Shown: positions 44,791 through 57,558, numbered from the stretch's first letter. The stretch is 64,000 bases of DNA from Durusdinium trenchii (GCA_963970005.1 CAXAMN010023317.1:663904-727903), one strand, 5' to 3'. Made by a program: numbers and translations. The notes: generated from the letters alone by a model not told the origin.

Positions 44791-44974
44791 ACGAGATCGT
44801 GGAATCGATCGCTGAATCGATCGTGTTTGGTTCGTTTTTGTTCGTTGTTTTTTTCAGAGCGTCCTTGCTCCTAGTAAAAATGCCCTTCGCTCATAGTAGC
44901 CTCTTCTTCCTAGTACTTACTAGTAGCGTCCTTGCTCCTAGTAGAAAGTTTCTCGGGAGTTATCGGGTGGGTCG

Positions 44975-45063
44975 GGATGTCAGCCATAGATGACCAAGCA
45001 AAGGCCGAGGATGCGGTTTTGGGCTTGTTGCAGCAACAAGCCCCTAGTGCCACTGTAACACGT
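44975..45063 (+). CDS. possible extra 3' exon
   Basis: Frame SAIDDQAKAEDAVLGLLQQQ then APSATVT, of coding-like composition with an open frame. It may be a terminal exon of copy A or of another gene. No acceptor is certain. Confidence 0.3.
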
Positions 45064-45907
45064 GATTTGGTGGTATGTCTAATGCTTGTTGGTGCGGTAT
45101 GGGGGCGCTACAACACATCACCATGTGGCCATGTTTGTTTGTTTCTGGGAACTGCAAGCTCGTGGTCAAAGGGTTTGAAGGCCTCATACGGACCTGTGGC
45201 ACTTTGAAAGCGCTCCATGCCACCAACTATGCCCGAGCTCAGCTTCGCGAAGCAGAGCGGAGCAACGCAGCAAGGCATCAAGAACTTTGAACCAGCGCTT
45301 GCTCATCCAGTGGCCAAGGAGAGCCTGTTGCTAATCCACAATTCTTCCGGGTTCTTCTTCCAAGGTTGACCTAGTGGTCGACCATCCGGAAAAGAAAGGG
45401 AGGGCACTGGGAGCAAGAAAGGAAAGCAAACAGAAAAGAAAGCACGTACTTAAGTTACAAAAACGTTTGAACAGCTCTCGGCCAGGGATATGTCATATGG
45501 ATCAATATGACTGAGGTGATGTCACCCTACCAAAATGGCCTCGCTCACTTGGTATGTGTTTGTCAGAGTTCTTCACTTTGCCTGACAACCACAGCAAGCT
45601 AGCAAGCTGGGGCCTTTTTGTTTTTTGTGCATGTTTACATATTTGCTGAAAAGGTGAAGCTGCAGCAGGGCATCCAGGCCAGATAAAGCCAGGCAAATAA
45701 ACATGCAGCTAACCTTCGAAACATCCAGATAAAGACGCTCAAAAGACACCCAAAACACTTCCATGTGTTGGAGGACCAGATTGTACGCTTTGGTGGCCAA
45801 ACCGATGGATTCCTCCCATGGCCGGAGAAGATGGCTACAGAGGCGGACAACATCGAGAGGACGAAACCGGGGCGTCGAGTGGATCGACGTCCTGCACGGA
45901 AGACACC
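45064..45907. other. no supported gene
   Basis: Short open frames only; no motif or paralogy seen. Confidence 0.4.
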
Positions 45908-46070
45908 CTACTAGCGATGGCCTCTAACCTACTAGCGATGGCCTCTAACCTACCAGCGANNNNNNNNNNAGCGATGGCCTCTAACCTACCAGCGATGGCC
46001 TCTAACCTACCAGCGATGGCCTCTAACCTACTAGCGATGGCCTCTAACCTACTAGCGATGGCTTTTGCTT
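45908..46070 (+). repeat. minisatellite array with 10-N gap
   Basis: Seven or more units of AGCGATGGCCTCTAACCTAC, with ten N at 45,960-45,969. Translation of the repeat gives MASNLLA, which explains the apparent ORF. Confidence 0.9.
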
Positions 46071-46388
46071 GCATGAGGGGGCCCCCCCTGGCACAGGTGG
46101 CGGGGAAGGGGCCGAGTGTCGAGGTCTGAAGGTGAACCAACTAAACAAAAAGGAAGACCAGGGAGAGGAAGTCCCGGAAGTAGTACCAGCAGCCATCAAG
46201 GCCCAACCAGTCACGCATGTCTAGCCAACGAAGTGCCCTTCTTCAGTCGTTTTTGCAAAACATTCCACGTCTCATGAGGATACGTCCAAGAAAAGGCACA
46301 AGGCGTGTCCGGAGAGCAAGGATCAATGGCAGGCATCCAATCATACGAGCAAGGGCGAACACGCTGATGGAACTCAACCTTCAAGATT

Positions 46389-48155
46389 TCAGCAACTTTG
46401 AGTCTGGCACGGAAACTCCGGGCGATGAGACCATCCAAAGACACACGTTCCAGCTCCTTGCCTATATAAGGAACAAATGCGAGCGCGGCGGACATGCGCC
46501 GGAATAACAGGTTGGCAACACAGTGAGATCACCTGACTGACCATGCCAGCAAATTGAGCCGCACATTCATTCCAAGTATAATTGAAGGCAGCAGCCTCAG
46601 ACTTAGAACCAGCCCAAGCGAAGGTGTGGCAGGGTGTAGCAGCAGGCCTATGCAACGGGATATAACCTTTGGCATAAAGCACAAAGCTCAGCGCAAGTTC
46701 CATCCACGAAACACCTACTCTGGTGTGTTCTGGAGCTGATGCAGGATCATCCAGAGGCCACACAAAAGCGCTTAGCCAGGACAATATGCAGAGCAAAAGG
46801 CTGGAACCCCAGTAGGAATGGCCAAAGAAATGGTGCTCGGTTGCCGCAGGCAGATCCAGTCTCCATCCATGTGGAATTGACCATCGACCCAAGAGGTCAC
46901 AAAAGGCTGAAGCCTGTCTAGCCGGGTGAGGTTCATCAGGATTAAATGAAGCAGGTTGGTGAGCCTCCACTTCCTTCCGATGAATCTGCAATGCCAGGGA
47001 AAGCTGATAAAATTCCTGCAGGAGACGAATATCCTCTTGGCCCTGGCGGGCGTGGGCTAACCAAGTGTCTGTCAGGGCCGTATGGGTCCGAAGACATGCA
47101 GCCTCAGCCGCCTGGTCTGCGGCAGCATTGCCCAAGGCATGATAACATTGCAAGTCCGACAACATGGCGGGAGAGACATGGCCCTTAATCTTTACTACCC
47201 GATTACAATCACGAAAGGGAAGGTCAGCTATACGCTGGCACAGGTCAGGATATGGATGACGGTGCAAATCCTTACCCTGCACCATTGGAGCTGCATGAAA
47301 CGTGGCAATCGCACTAGCCGAGTCCGAATGAATGATGGCATGACTGAAACTTTCCTGTGCTTGAATGATGGCTAACAGTTCGGCATGGTGAATTTGCTGT
47401 TCCTGTGGACAGAGTTCTTGAATCACCACATGGAGGGGACTTGACCCGTTTCCTTGAATCGCTGGGCATGCCAAATGCTTTCCTGGTCACTACAACAGGA
47501 GTCAAGCACAACACTGTACCCAGCAACCGCAGGGTGGGCAAAGCAGAGTACTGGCAGCTGCCATCAGCGTATATACGCAGTGGACTATCCGCCGTAATCC
47601 CCTGAAGCAAGGACTGTAGCAAAGGTCCATGCAAAGGACGCTCTTGGATCGCAAACTGAAAAGTGAATGGAAATTCCTCATCTACATTCTCAAAAATGAC
47701 AGGTAGTTCCGGCAAAAGCGTATCCACCTCCTGGAGGGTGGTCAGCACAAGGTGGAAAATTTGTCACGAATTGGCTGGGTAGCCGTACATGAGAAGTATC
47801 GATGATACTTGGTGTCTTCCTGGCCGCACCAAGGACAATTGGGAGTGACCTGGTCGTCCCAAACAGCTTGTTGGCTCCGGGTCTGAAAGGCACCCGCGAC
47901 TTCACGAATCAAGAGTCGGCGTTCAGAAGGGGTGAATTTGGCAAGAACCGTTCTGGTCAAATGCAGCAGAGCATCTGCGCTGGTGCTTGGTCTTGCGCTC
48001 CAAGGGAATGTTGCGAGCATGCTGTAGAGCCAGATCAGGCTATCGAGCGAGTCAGAATCTCCTCGGCCGTCGAAATCAGCCAAGGTCACAGTTCTATCCA
48101 CATCCAGGAGGAGATGCAGGGAATTGCACATCATCGCCATGGATGAAATAGGCAA
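46389..48155 (-). pseudogene. LINE-type retrotransposon remnant: zinc knuckle, RNase H and C-terminal region
   Basis: Read on the minus strand from high to low coordinates. First, CPWCGQEDTKYHRYFSC (near 47,800) is a Cys-His knuckle usual between RT and RNase H. Then LRIYADGSCQYSALPTLR (near 47,560) gives the first RNase H Asp. Then, in another frame, HHAELLAIIQAQESFSHAII and HSDSASAI supply the Glu and second Asp, and later KIKGHVS and ALGNAAADQAAEAA the final part. Frame changes near 47,745 and 47,460 break the ORF. The tail MELALSFVLYAKGYIPL matches the second LINE remnant at 55.2-56.3 kb. The RT itself is missing. Confidence 0.7.
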
Positions 48156-48343
48156 CGGGGTCTCCTTGTGACCATCACATTCCCCAATTCAATGACATGT
48201 GAGAACCTCATTTGGTAGAGTGCAAACCAAAGAGCCTTCTCAATCCACATTCGATGACGGTGTGCATGGAAGCCTGCAACCTGCTCGATCAGGATCATCT
48301 TTGGTCGAGGGAACTTGCACAGGCCTATGCTTCGCATGAACAA
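48131..48343 (-). pseudogene. fragment resembling a C5-cytosine DNA methyltransferase, upstream of the LINE RNase H
   Basis: Minus strand reads LCKFPRPKMILIEQVAGFHA, then HRHRMWIEKALWFALYQMRF and IELGNVMVTRRPRCLF. P-x-x-x-x-x-E-x-V-x-G-F-x-x-H is like motif VI (ENV) of cytosine-5 methyltransferases, and a closing R-R-x-R-x-L is like motif VIII. The strand, position and frame-shifted continuation place it in the same retrotransposon remnant. Methyltransferase genes carried by retrotransposons have been described in dinoflagellates, to my knowledge. The catalytic PC motif is not present, being cut off by the minisatellite at 48,368. Confidence 0.5.
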
Positions 48344-48367
48344 CTGACCCTCCGTAGCCTGAAACTA

Positions 48368-48990
48368 GATGGCCTCTAACCTTCTAGCGATGGCCTCCAA
48401 CCTACGAGCGATGGCCTTTAACCTACCAGCGGTGGCCTCTAACCTACTAGCGATGGCCTCTAACCTACTACTGGCGATGGCCTCTAATCCACTAGCGGCC
48501 TCTATAACCTACAAGGGACGGCCTTACAACCTACTAGCGATGGCCTCTATATCCTACTAGCGATGGCTATAACCTACTAGCGATGGCCTCGAACCTACTA
48601 GCGATGGCCTCTGACCTACTAGCGATGGCCACGAAAACCTGCTAGCGATGGCCTCTATACTACTACCGATGGCCTCTAGGCTATAGCGATGGCCTCTAAC
48701 CTACTAGCGATGGCCTCCGACCTACTTGCGATGGCCTCCAACCTGCTAGCGATGGCCTCCAACCTGCTAGCGATGGCCTCCAACCTGCTAGCGATGGCCT
48801 CCAACCTACTAGCGATGGCCTCCGACCTACTAGCGATGGCCTCCGACCTACTATATCGATGGCCTCCGACCTACTATATCGATGGCCTCCAACCAGCGAT
48901 GGCCTCCGACCTACTACAGCGATGGCCTCCAACCTACTAGCGAGTCATGGCCTCCAACCTACTAGTGGTGGCCTCCAACCTACTTGCGAT
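48368..48990 (+). repeat. large minisatellite array, AGCGATGGCCTCCAACCTAC
   Basis: About 30 units of roughly 20 bp with frequent small indels and substitutions (CTAC/CTGC/CGAC). Variants containing TATATCGATGG occur near 48,850. It truncates the LINE remnant on its left. Confidence 0.95.
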
Positions 48991-49594
48991 GGCCTCGCGC
49001 CATGAAGAGAACAAAGAGTTCCCAAAAATGAAAAATATTTGTTTGTATGTTGTTGTTCTCGTGGTTGGTGAGATATTTGCCGACTAAAGGCTGGAGATCC
49101 CAGGTTTCCGCCAAGGCGGATGCTGTCCGATGTTGTGAGAGGGTGGAGGCCTCACGTTCGCTGGTGTGGGCAGGACCATCCAGAAGACGCCGCCCAGCTT
49201 GCAAGTTTGTTGAGCGGTACACAATTGCCATCGGCCATGTTGGGTGGTGTGGGACATCAATAGGCACACACAGTGGCACACACACATATTGCCATGACAA
49301 TGGCAAACCACCCCAGAGAAAGTACACTCAATGCATTGGCCAACATGTTCGTTCAGGTTCTGTTCTATAGATGCTACGGTTTCCCAATGTTTCCCAGATG
49401 TTTTTTGTTCATTTCTAGCTACTTGTCGTGGGTCCCACCGTGAACTACATACACCATCCACATTTTTGTTGACCCACCAAACCACCAAATGATTGACTTA
49501 GGCCGTCATCGCACAACCACACATTTTCCAAAACAAAACCTCACAACGTAACAAATTTTTGCGATTTGTACTGGTCCCATGGGTTTGGGCGCTG

Positions 49595-49850
49595 TCAGGG
49601 TACTTGCAATCCAAGGAAGAATGGCAACCAGCAGTGCCAGCGATCAAACCACATGAACATGCAATCAGACTGGCACAGTGCCGGGCAGTCCGGGTAGACC
49701 CGAGGATTCAGAAGTCGCTGCACAAGATGCTGGGCAGCGGAAAGAAGGGTGGAGCCGGTTCTGTCAGCACTGGCTTGAACAGCGATCAAGATACGAAGCT
49801 CGGCGAAGAGTCGACCGAAGAGTCAACCGGGCGATTTGAAGTCCAGCGTT
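49595..49850 (+). CDS. candidate exon, unknown
   Basis: Open frame with coding-like composition: LQSKEEWQPAVPAIKPHEHA, then DPRIQKSLHKMLGSGKKGGA and LGEESTEESTGRFEVQRLG. No domain recognised and no paralogue in the window. It could be a host exon or repeat-derived. Confidence 0.3.
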
Positions 49851-49950
49851 TGGGATTCCGGGAGGTGGATATAAAGATTATGAAGATTCTGCGAGGCAAA
49901 CAAACATGTGCTTGGTGCTTTGCTTTTGGCGGATCTACTCGAAACTAGCA

Positions 49951-52900
49951 GGAGCCCTCTCCCCCTCCGAGCATTCGTAAACAATCGCCCGCCTAGTAGA
50001 AGTCCTCCTAGAAGTCCTCCCCTCCAATACTCCAATACTGACGCTTCAATCACAGAATCTCCAAGGAGCAGCAGCCACCACAGCAGTGGCAAGAATGATG
50101 ACAACTGAGTGGCACGCCCAGTAAATCCCTGGTACCCGTTGTGGTTGTGGGGCTCCTCATCATAGTCCCCTGAATGTTGGTTTGTGGTTCCAGGGTACCA
50201 GGATGAATACATATAGATTTGGGCGCAGCTATCGCGAAGCTATTGAAGCTTCGGAATAGATCTTTCATGTGGTACTTGTGGCTGGGATCTTCCAAGTTAA
50301 TGTGCGTATTGCTGAGTAAAGCTTAAGAACGACATTAGAGTTACACTCTAGCAGACATGGAAGTAATGATGCACTTAAACAGGTGACATGCGCATAAGCA
50401 AAAAACACCCCAACATGGAAGCTATTAACATAGAACTGGTCTACTTTTTGGAACTGCTGCAAGGAATGAACCACCATAGAACCAGTACTCCTCCAACCTC
50501 TCCTGACATAGCCACGTATCATACTTTCTGCTAAAGCCATAGCCATTCGTAAAAATGACAACACTGAACTGCGCAAGTCCATCACATTGACCGGGCCAAG
50601 TTTCATCACATTCTTCGGGAGAAAGCGAGGTGTGTGTGTGTGTGCATTTTTGGATTCCAGCCCACACTGGCCGTGAGGCCAAAATTTAATTTAGGTTTCG
50701 AACACTGACATGCCGTCCAGGCCAGTTCCCTTCCAATTCATCAAAGTCGCTATTGAGAGCGGGCATGCTCCCTAGCGTTGATGGAAGAACTCCCGCACCA
50801 GCTGATGTCGAGGTAGATGCCTCAGGCACCTCAGTTGGTGCAGGATTTTTTTCATCATTTTGGAGCCGACTCGACCTCTTTCCTGAAGTGTTTCCTCTAA
50901 AGTCTCATTGTGGATGATGTTCTGGTTTTGTTCTTGAGGATTCCTTGCCATGGCCACAGGAGGCGTTGAAGGGAAAGAGGTGATGAACAAAAGAAAACAT
51001 GTAAAATGTAAGCATCAATGCGTGTACTACAACTGTACCGTATGTGTTTGCTGTGTAGTGTACTGTTGTATCCGTGACGATTCCTGAAAGTTGCAAAATC
51101 AGCAGGTTCATCATTTGAACAACACGGCTCCGTAGCTAGTAAGTGTTGTCAATCCCATCCCCACCACCACCACCAGTGGTGTTGGGATGCGAGATCTCGT
51201 GCTTTGACGTCGATTTCTTCGTTACCTGAAACAATACCACTGAATTCGATGCACTTCACCTGAGGAGGCACTCACCTCCAGAGATGCAGAGAAACATGGA
51301 TTTCCTGCTTCTTTCGGCGTTGAGAAACCACTCCGCCTGATCGGGTGTACACTCGGACAGGGGAGCGGGAACAGGCAACGAGTGGAATTTGCTGCCAACA
51401 CATAGGGCATCCTGACAGCATTCTACTCATCCAGGGAGTCCGCTGGAATGCCCGGCAGCGCAGCAGTTCTGGGTCTGGTTTTGGATTCCAACCGACGCTT
51501 TCATGATGCATAGCCATGCAAGGCCTATTTCTTGAAGGGCATGGATTGTGCCAAGCTGCTTAGCTCATATCGCAACTGTCCATGCTCCCTATGCTGAGTT
51601 TACACGTTTTACATGGAAATATTTGTCGAGTTGTTCCCAGTTTAGTAGCAACTTCGGGACTCGGTGAGAGCACCAGTGAAAGAAAAACATCCAAATTGAC
51701 ATTCTTTTTGTCACGCGTGCTGAGTCCCACACCCGCCTCACGCTTGCCATCAGGATTTGAAGTTTTGGTTTGTAACTTTCAGCGTCTTTTCTTGGGCTGA
51801 CCTCCGAAGGAGGAAAACTGGCCTCGGATTTGGCCATCGGATCACAGGCTGGCAGAGGCCGGCAGGAGGTCTTGTTCAGTTTGTGATGTTTGAAGGCGTT
51901 GCCTTTCTGAAGCCCAGATCGCCATCTGGGCCATCGGTTCAGGTAGCGTGTCCGAAGTCGTTTTTGAGTTGCGACAATCAGCCACCACTCTGGCGCCACG
52001 AACAAGGATGGATCGGCCCAGAATCCAAAGCATGTTGAGGAATAGAGGCCCCGATTTGGACTGCGTGGTGCCCGTCGGTCGGTTTGTTCGCACTGAAACC
52101 TTTCACTTGTCAGGGTCAGGTTGATTGAACGCACCGGTGCTTGCGCCACCTTTCAAGGCATCAGCAAGCATCCTTTGCGAGAAGTCAAGACCCACGACCT
52201 GTCGCGCTAGTGTGAGAAGACCGAACATTTGCGCCTGCATCACCAGTTGGTCAATGTCAAGGAATGCAGGGCTAGGATTTTGTGGGTTGTTTGCAAAAAG
52301 GAAATGTTCAGCTGTTTACGGTTCGTTTGGGCCCATGATAGTGCCCATGATGCTTTCATTCAGAAAACTCCTGAAATGACCTGAACTTCATGTTGCACAG
52401 GCGCCCCCACCAGAATGCCCAGATGCGAGTCGAAGCAATCCACGCCAGGATGAATACGATGAATGGGGTAGTGAATGGGGTATAGACGGTAGAGATATAT
52501 GCATTCGTTAAACTATGTTAAACGGATTATATATTTCGTGGAGATCCAGATCCTACCAGGTCGTCGTCAGTCTTCGCCAGACAGGCGAAGCGATGCGATA
52601 AGCCGGCCGGATGCTGTACTGTACGGCATCTCAGGGTTTGAACGGCATCTCCACGCGGATTCGAGCAGATGATGGCGCCAGCCGCCAACATGAGATCAAG
52701 TCCCTGCGTGCGTTTGTGTCAAGTGCGGCACTTCCTTGAGTCTTGAGTGGTCTGAAGAATGGATTACTTCACGAGCTACAGGAGAGTTTAAAAGGCAGGC
52801 GCTCCACGTCAACAGGCTGATCTTCGGAGCTGCGTAAAAGTGCCGCATGTCCTGGCTCTTAAAAATGTCAAGTGGGCAAGACAGCTGGCTGCTGAGGTGT

Positions 52901-53660
52901 GGCCTTTGCTGAAGATTGATGAATAGAGGCTGATTGTTATTCAGAGATTCGCATCATTCAAATTGCTTGACCGGTGTTGGCCTGGCTGTTGTATGGCCCG
53001 TGTTCTCACCTGTGCATGTTACTAAGAAGGGGCGGGGCATCTCAATCCACGGATTGTATAATAGTCATTTGATTGCCAGGAACATCCAGGAACATTTGGG
53101 GGGTTGGCATTGGTGACTCACAGCGAGTTGGACAAGGTAAGCGCTTTCTGCAAACTGGTCTCGTCCGCAGACATTTGTTTGAAGTAGCTCAGCGAAGTGA
53201 CAATCCTTGCTCCCAAAAGCCTTTGCGCCCCTTGCCGAGACATGGCTGAGGCCGGAGGGAGGAATTGAACTAGGACGAACTGTACCAAGGGAACCATCTA
53301 CAGTTTTGCCTTATATAGGGCATTGACACAGGGGACAAAGTTGCATGGTGTGGAACCGCCAAGCAATAAGACACGCTATCTATGTTGTGGGCGTGGCTCG
53401 AAGCAGTGACGACGCAATGGGAGGTGGGTGCCTGGGTGTTCCGATGGCCATATGCAATGGGTGCAACGGGTCAATACAACGTACGTTTGACGGGTGAAGT
53501 ACCTCAGTGCACACCTTCAATCCCCGAATTCTTCCCCCCCGAATTCGGTCATAACAAATGTACTACTGCAAATGAACGTTCATTTGGAGGTAATTATGAA
53601 TCAGATACTAGCTAGTATAATTACTATATGCATGTATAACATGTTGTAAACCATGCTTTT
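49951..53660. other. no supported gene
   Basis: I looked for exons matching copy A or B and for transposon proteins and found none. Short open frames on both strands are unremarkable. One GTGTGTGTGTG tract lies near 50,631. Confidence 0.4.
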
Positions 53661-53676
53661 CGTCCGACTTGACAGG

Positions 53677-53806
53677 ACCAGGAGCGAGAGAAGACCGAGA
53701 TGCGACCCTTGGAAGAGGCGGACGAGCTGGCCTCCGAGGCATCCGAAGCAGCTGTGGAGGTGCGAGCACGGGGTGTGACGATGGCTATCACTGGACCAAG
53801 CGTATA
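53677..53806 (+). CDS. candidate exon, acidic helix
   Basis: After CCGACTTGACAG, the frame reads DQEREKTEMRPLEEADELAS, then EASEAAVEVRARGVTMAITG, ending at TAG 53,805. Glu/Ala-rich and helix-forming. It may be the last exon of an unknown gene. No family assigned. Confidence 0.3.
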
Positions 53807-54359
53807 GATGGGGTTTGTCCTTTGTCCGTTCTTAACTGTAAAAGTCAGTAAACAATTTTTGGCTGTTTTTGAACTAGGCCTGCAACCTAACCATCATTAT
53901 CCACTGTTACAGGTAATAGGATAGACCCGTATAGATTCAGGTTTGACCAGTAGGAGAGAGATGGAAATAGTGGGGCTTTGCATACCCTCAAAATGAAGAC
54001 CTTGTTCTCAGTGCTTTGCGTTCAGAGCACGTTTTCTTTTTGTGAAAGGTGAGGTGCCTTTGTCAAGTGAGATGGTACGCCTAGTACGCCTGTTCCTTTC
54101 TCCTGAGATGGCACTCCTCCGGACCTGTAGGCCTTTGTTCTCACGAACCAAGCAGCGCCTCACTGCTTGGTTTGCCTGCGTTGATCGGCAGACCACACTT
54201 GTGGAGAACGGAGCATGCTGCGAGTCTCATCCGTGTGGAGATCTAACAACCTGGTGGTTTGGTCATACGGTTGCTGTCGCTGAGTTCCACACTGACAGGA
54301 ACCGAAAGAGGAACTTCGTAGCCTCAGTGGCATTCCGAAGCCCTCGACTTTCAGGCCTT

Positions 54360-54997
54360 CTATGGAACTTCCTTCCTGAGGGTGCAAACCACGCTTTCCA
54401 CTCCATTCTTCGCTAGGATCCCCTCCCTGTTCTGCATCTCCCACCAGGCAGCACCATTGACCTCTATGTATTCGAGGATAAACTCTTCGGACGCTAAGGC
54501 CGCTAAGTCTTCACCTTGGCTTTGCAAGGATCGAAACGAAGCGCCCTCGTCGGCGAGCACGTTTGCGTTCGCCCCAGCAAGCACGGAGTGCACCAGCGCG
54601 ATTGGCCGGGGTACATGAGGTCACCTGTTCCTTCTCTCCGTCTTCTCGTTCTCCTCCAAAGATGGACGGTGCAGGGTCCAACTGTCGAAGGATGATGCCT
54701 TTTGGGGGACACTGGGGCAAGTACAAGGTCATCAGCTGTGAGAGAGGTTTCAAGGCCTCGATGGTCACCAACTTCTCCTGTGATCACTGCCAACAGCCTG
54801 GAGTCAACCTCCTCGACGGTGGTCTTACACCTCAACTTGTGCTCATAGCCTGCAAGTGTAGAGCGCGCCTTTCTGGTGAGCAGCTTCGCGGCTTCGTGAA
54901 GCAGCATTGCACCGAGACTGGGATTCTTGCACTTCTCGATATTCGTCCTCCCTCGAAGCATCCATATATTTAATAAAGGGGGCGGAAATGGATGCAC
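54360..54997 (-). CDS. unassigned minus-strand coding-like region
   Basis: Two partly overlapping minus-strand frames have protein-like composition: GRTNIEKCKNPSLGAMLLHE and EVDSRLLAVITGEVGDHRGL (54,503-54,997), and ANVLADEGASFRSLQSQGED with LAALASEEFILEYIEVNGAA (54,360-54,593). They could be frames of one decayed retrotransposon protein. It lies downstream of the LINE remnant. I cannot name a domain. Confidence 0.35.
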
Positions 54998-55208
54998 TTA
55001 CTTGCGGACATGATGCGCATCCACACATACCCTTGCCACTTGTGGCGGGTGTTGGTGGAAGTGTCGGGTGTGAAAAAGAGGATCCGAGCTAGCAGAGGTT
55101 TGTACAACTAAACAAGGAGGCGTGAGACCGAACGGCATTTGTCACAACAGTCTCAAGACGACGAGTAGCCCAGAAGGATCCCTGTTAATTCAACGGGATG
55201 CACCTAAT

Positions 55209-56275
55209 TTAGGAGGGGCCAGGATGCACTATCGTATCGAAGTGCTTTTTCCGAAACAAGGCATAACGAACATGTTGGATAAAGGCGTCCTGCTTAATAG
55301 ACGGCACCTCTGGGAGTGCAGGCCACTCGGGTGTGGAAAGCTCCGCAGGTAATGATGGTGCAACGATCTCTGTATGGAATGGCGGGTCATGAGGCATGGA
55401 CTTAAGCATCTGGTGTATGTATCCATACGTCCTATCGGATCGGCATTCAGGGTGGGGCGGCGAGAAATGCCTCCTTCATGATAATTTGTGAAGCGAAGAC
55501 GAGTTAAACTAGACGTTCCTTGTTTTTTGTAGGACGGGACTATATTCGATCGTGAAAATGTATTAATATGCTTGACAATCCAACGAAAGCGTTCTGCTAA
55601 TACCCGGAGCGAACGCAACTTAAGCGGCAACAATTGAACCTTTTGATCATCGTAGTCGAGTGTCACATTTTGCGATCCATCTTTGAGCCGCACGGGGAGC
55701 ATGCGATTCAACCACAACATGAATGAGATGGCAAGCTCCGTCGAAGATATACCCGGGTCATCCGGAAGGCTAGGTGCCGAGGGATCCGGCCATGACAACT
55801 TGGTACAAAATTGCCACACGAGGTAACACAGGTTTGTACCCCAGGTGCAACACCAAAACACAACTCTATGTGGTTCAGGTGGTAAAGCATATTGTGGCCC
55901 ACGGGATTGCCAAGTTGTGAGTTTGGCTATCTGATTTTGAAATGCATCTACGGCACTGGTTGACAGGGCCCCGTCTGCGGCGTGTAAGGGCGGGACCCTT
56001 TTGGTTTCATCCAATTTTGACATTCGTGCAAAAGCAATATCCAAGAGGTATTGGTAAATTCTACCAAACTCTTCTTTAGTATCCAGGTCCTGGTAATGCT
56101 TACGAACGGTCAAGCACTTAGTATGGAATTCTGGGTCATTTGTGAGACGTGCCTGGGCGGAAATGGATGATTTTTGAACTTGCTTCTTGTAGGAAGGACT
56201 TGTGGCAGGTGTTGGCCAAATGAATTCAAGGCAGCCAGTGGAGAAGACAAGGTCCGAAGCAAACATCATTTATTG
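55209..56275 (-). pseudogene. second LINE-type remnant, C-terminal region
   Basis: About 350 codons on the minus strand with one frame change near 55,400. STELAISFMLWLNRMLPVRL parallels MELALSFVLYAKGYIPLHRP at the end of the 46.4-48.1 kb LINE remnant, and CTWGTNLCYLVWQFCTKLSW parallels its YWGSSLLLCILSWLSAFVW. The region ahead (ARLTNDPEFHTKCLTVRKHY) is helical. No RT or RNase H core remains. It shares only the tail type, so this is a related but distinct family. Confidence 0.6.
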
Positions 56276-56289
56276 GAACAGCAAGTGAC

Positions 56290-57550
56290 CTGAACAACAG
56301 CGGCACTGATAGGTCCACCCGGGTTTACCCAGCTCGTACAAGTTGTGATTTGCAGGGGTCACCCTTAGTTAAACCATGCTGGAATGAACATCACATTGAA
56401 AATGTTTTTCCAAAAGCTTTGTAGAAAGTACTGCACACCTGGAGCACCCTGAGCAGTTTTAACACACTCTTGAGCCGCCTGTAGTTCAACAGCAAGACAA
56501 AGACGCACGACAAGATTGAGGAACAGCAGCAGAAGAACGCCTCGAACAGCAGCAAAAATAACACAACATCAAAAGAACATGACATCGGCTCTATCAATAA
56601 CAGCCACAACCACATCAACAATGACAATCACCACCACGGCAACAGCAAACAGGAGCAAGACCATACAATACCGTTTGTACGCGTGGAGGATCCATGGCAT
56701 TGATTGCCCAAGCCATGCATTGTACCGTGGAAACATGTGGAAACGGTCCGACCAGACAACATCCGGGTGCAAGTCTTGATGATCTTGATGTTTCATGGCC
56801 ATTCATGGCCCTTTTCCCGCAACAACGCCTGATTCTGCGGAATCCCTCAATTCTTGAAACCATCTCGTGTGCTTCTCCGTCGCATCGCACCGGTGCCCAC
56901 AGGATGAACGGCGCGACACCGACTTTGACAATTTGGACGACGACGTCGGCTCCAAAGGTGAGGACCGCCGGTCGTGACTGGGACCGCGTCGTTGTCGGGC
57001 GGCGACTGGGACCCAGTCTAGGTCCAAAAACGACCAGGTTTTCAAGTGTTTTTGAAGGGTCCAGCAGGTAGAATAGAAGATAATAGAAGGTTGTCACTCT
57101 TTCACTTCATCAGTGCCGAAAAACGGTCGACGTCCGTGCCAGCTCCATCCTCGGCGGGGCAAAACTCCAACTTCGGAGAAACCATGAGGAACCTCACCTT
57201 GCAGGGAAGCCCAGCGGGCCTAGCACCGTGGCCGTGCGCGGCCCCTTCAGCGGTTTTGGGCGGTGGGTGTGGCCAGCCGCTGCTGCTGAAAACCAAAACC
57301 ATTTGGTTTTGGGAGGTCGATTTGCAGACTCTTCCTTGATTTTGTTCGGTTTGGTTGGATGCATCCTCTGCAAAGCCATGCGAATTCAAGGGGTCTTGTT
57401 CAGACTCTCGATCCATTCAGGGTGTCCTCAGGAGTCCTTTGGGGTGTGTTTCGGACTCCGAGGGCCGCCGCGAACGCTGAGTTCGGCCTCCGTCCACGCG
57501 TGCGTTCACGTGGCCGCGCCGCGGTCGAGCGTTTTGGCGCTTCAGGTCTT
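56290..57550. other. no supported exon
   Basis: The stretch before the first recognised exon of copy B. A TAACACAACATCAAAAGAAC/ACAACCACATC-rich C/A segment at about 56,550-56,660 is low complexity. Earlier exons of copy B may lie here but are not identified. Confidence 0.35.
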
Positions 57551-57558
57551 CCACCGAG

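Noticed and set aside
42988..43593. Minus-strand 201-codon ORF
   Set aside because: It overlaps the pore-like exon on the + strand and includes the duplicated 42-mer in translation; it has no motif of its own.
48368..48990. CRISPR-like array
   Set aside because: Units are directly adjacent minisatellite repeats with no unique spacers, in a eukaryotic context.
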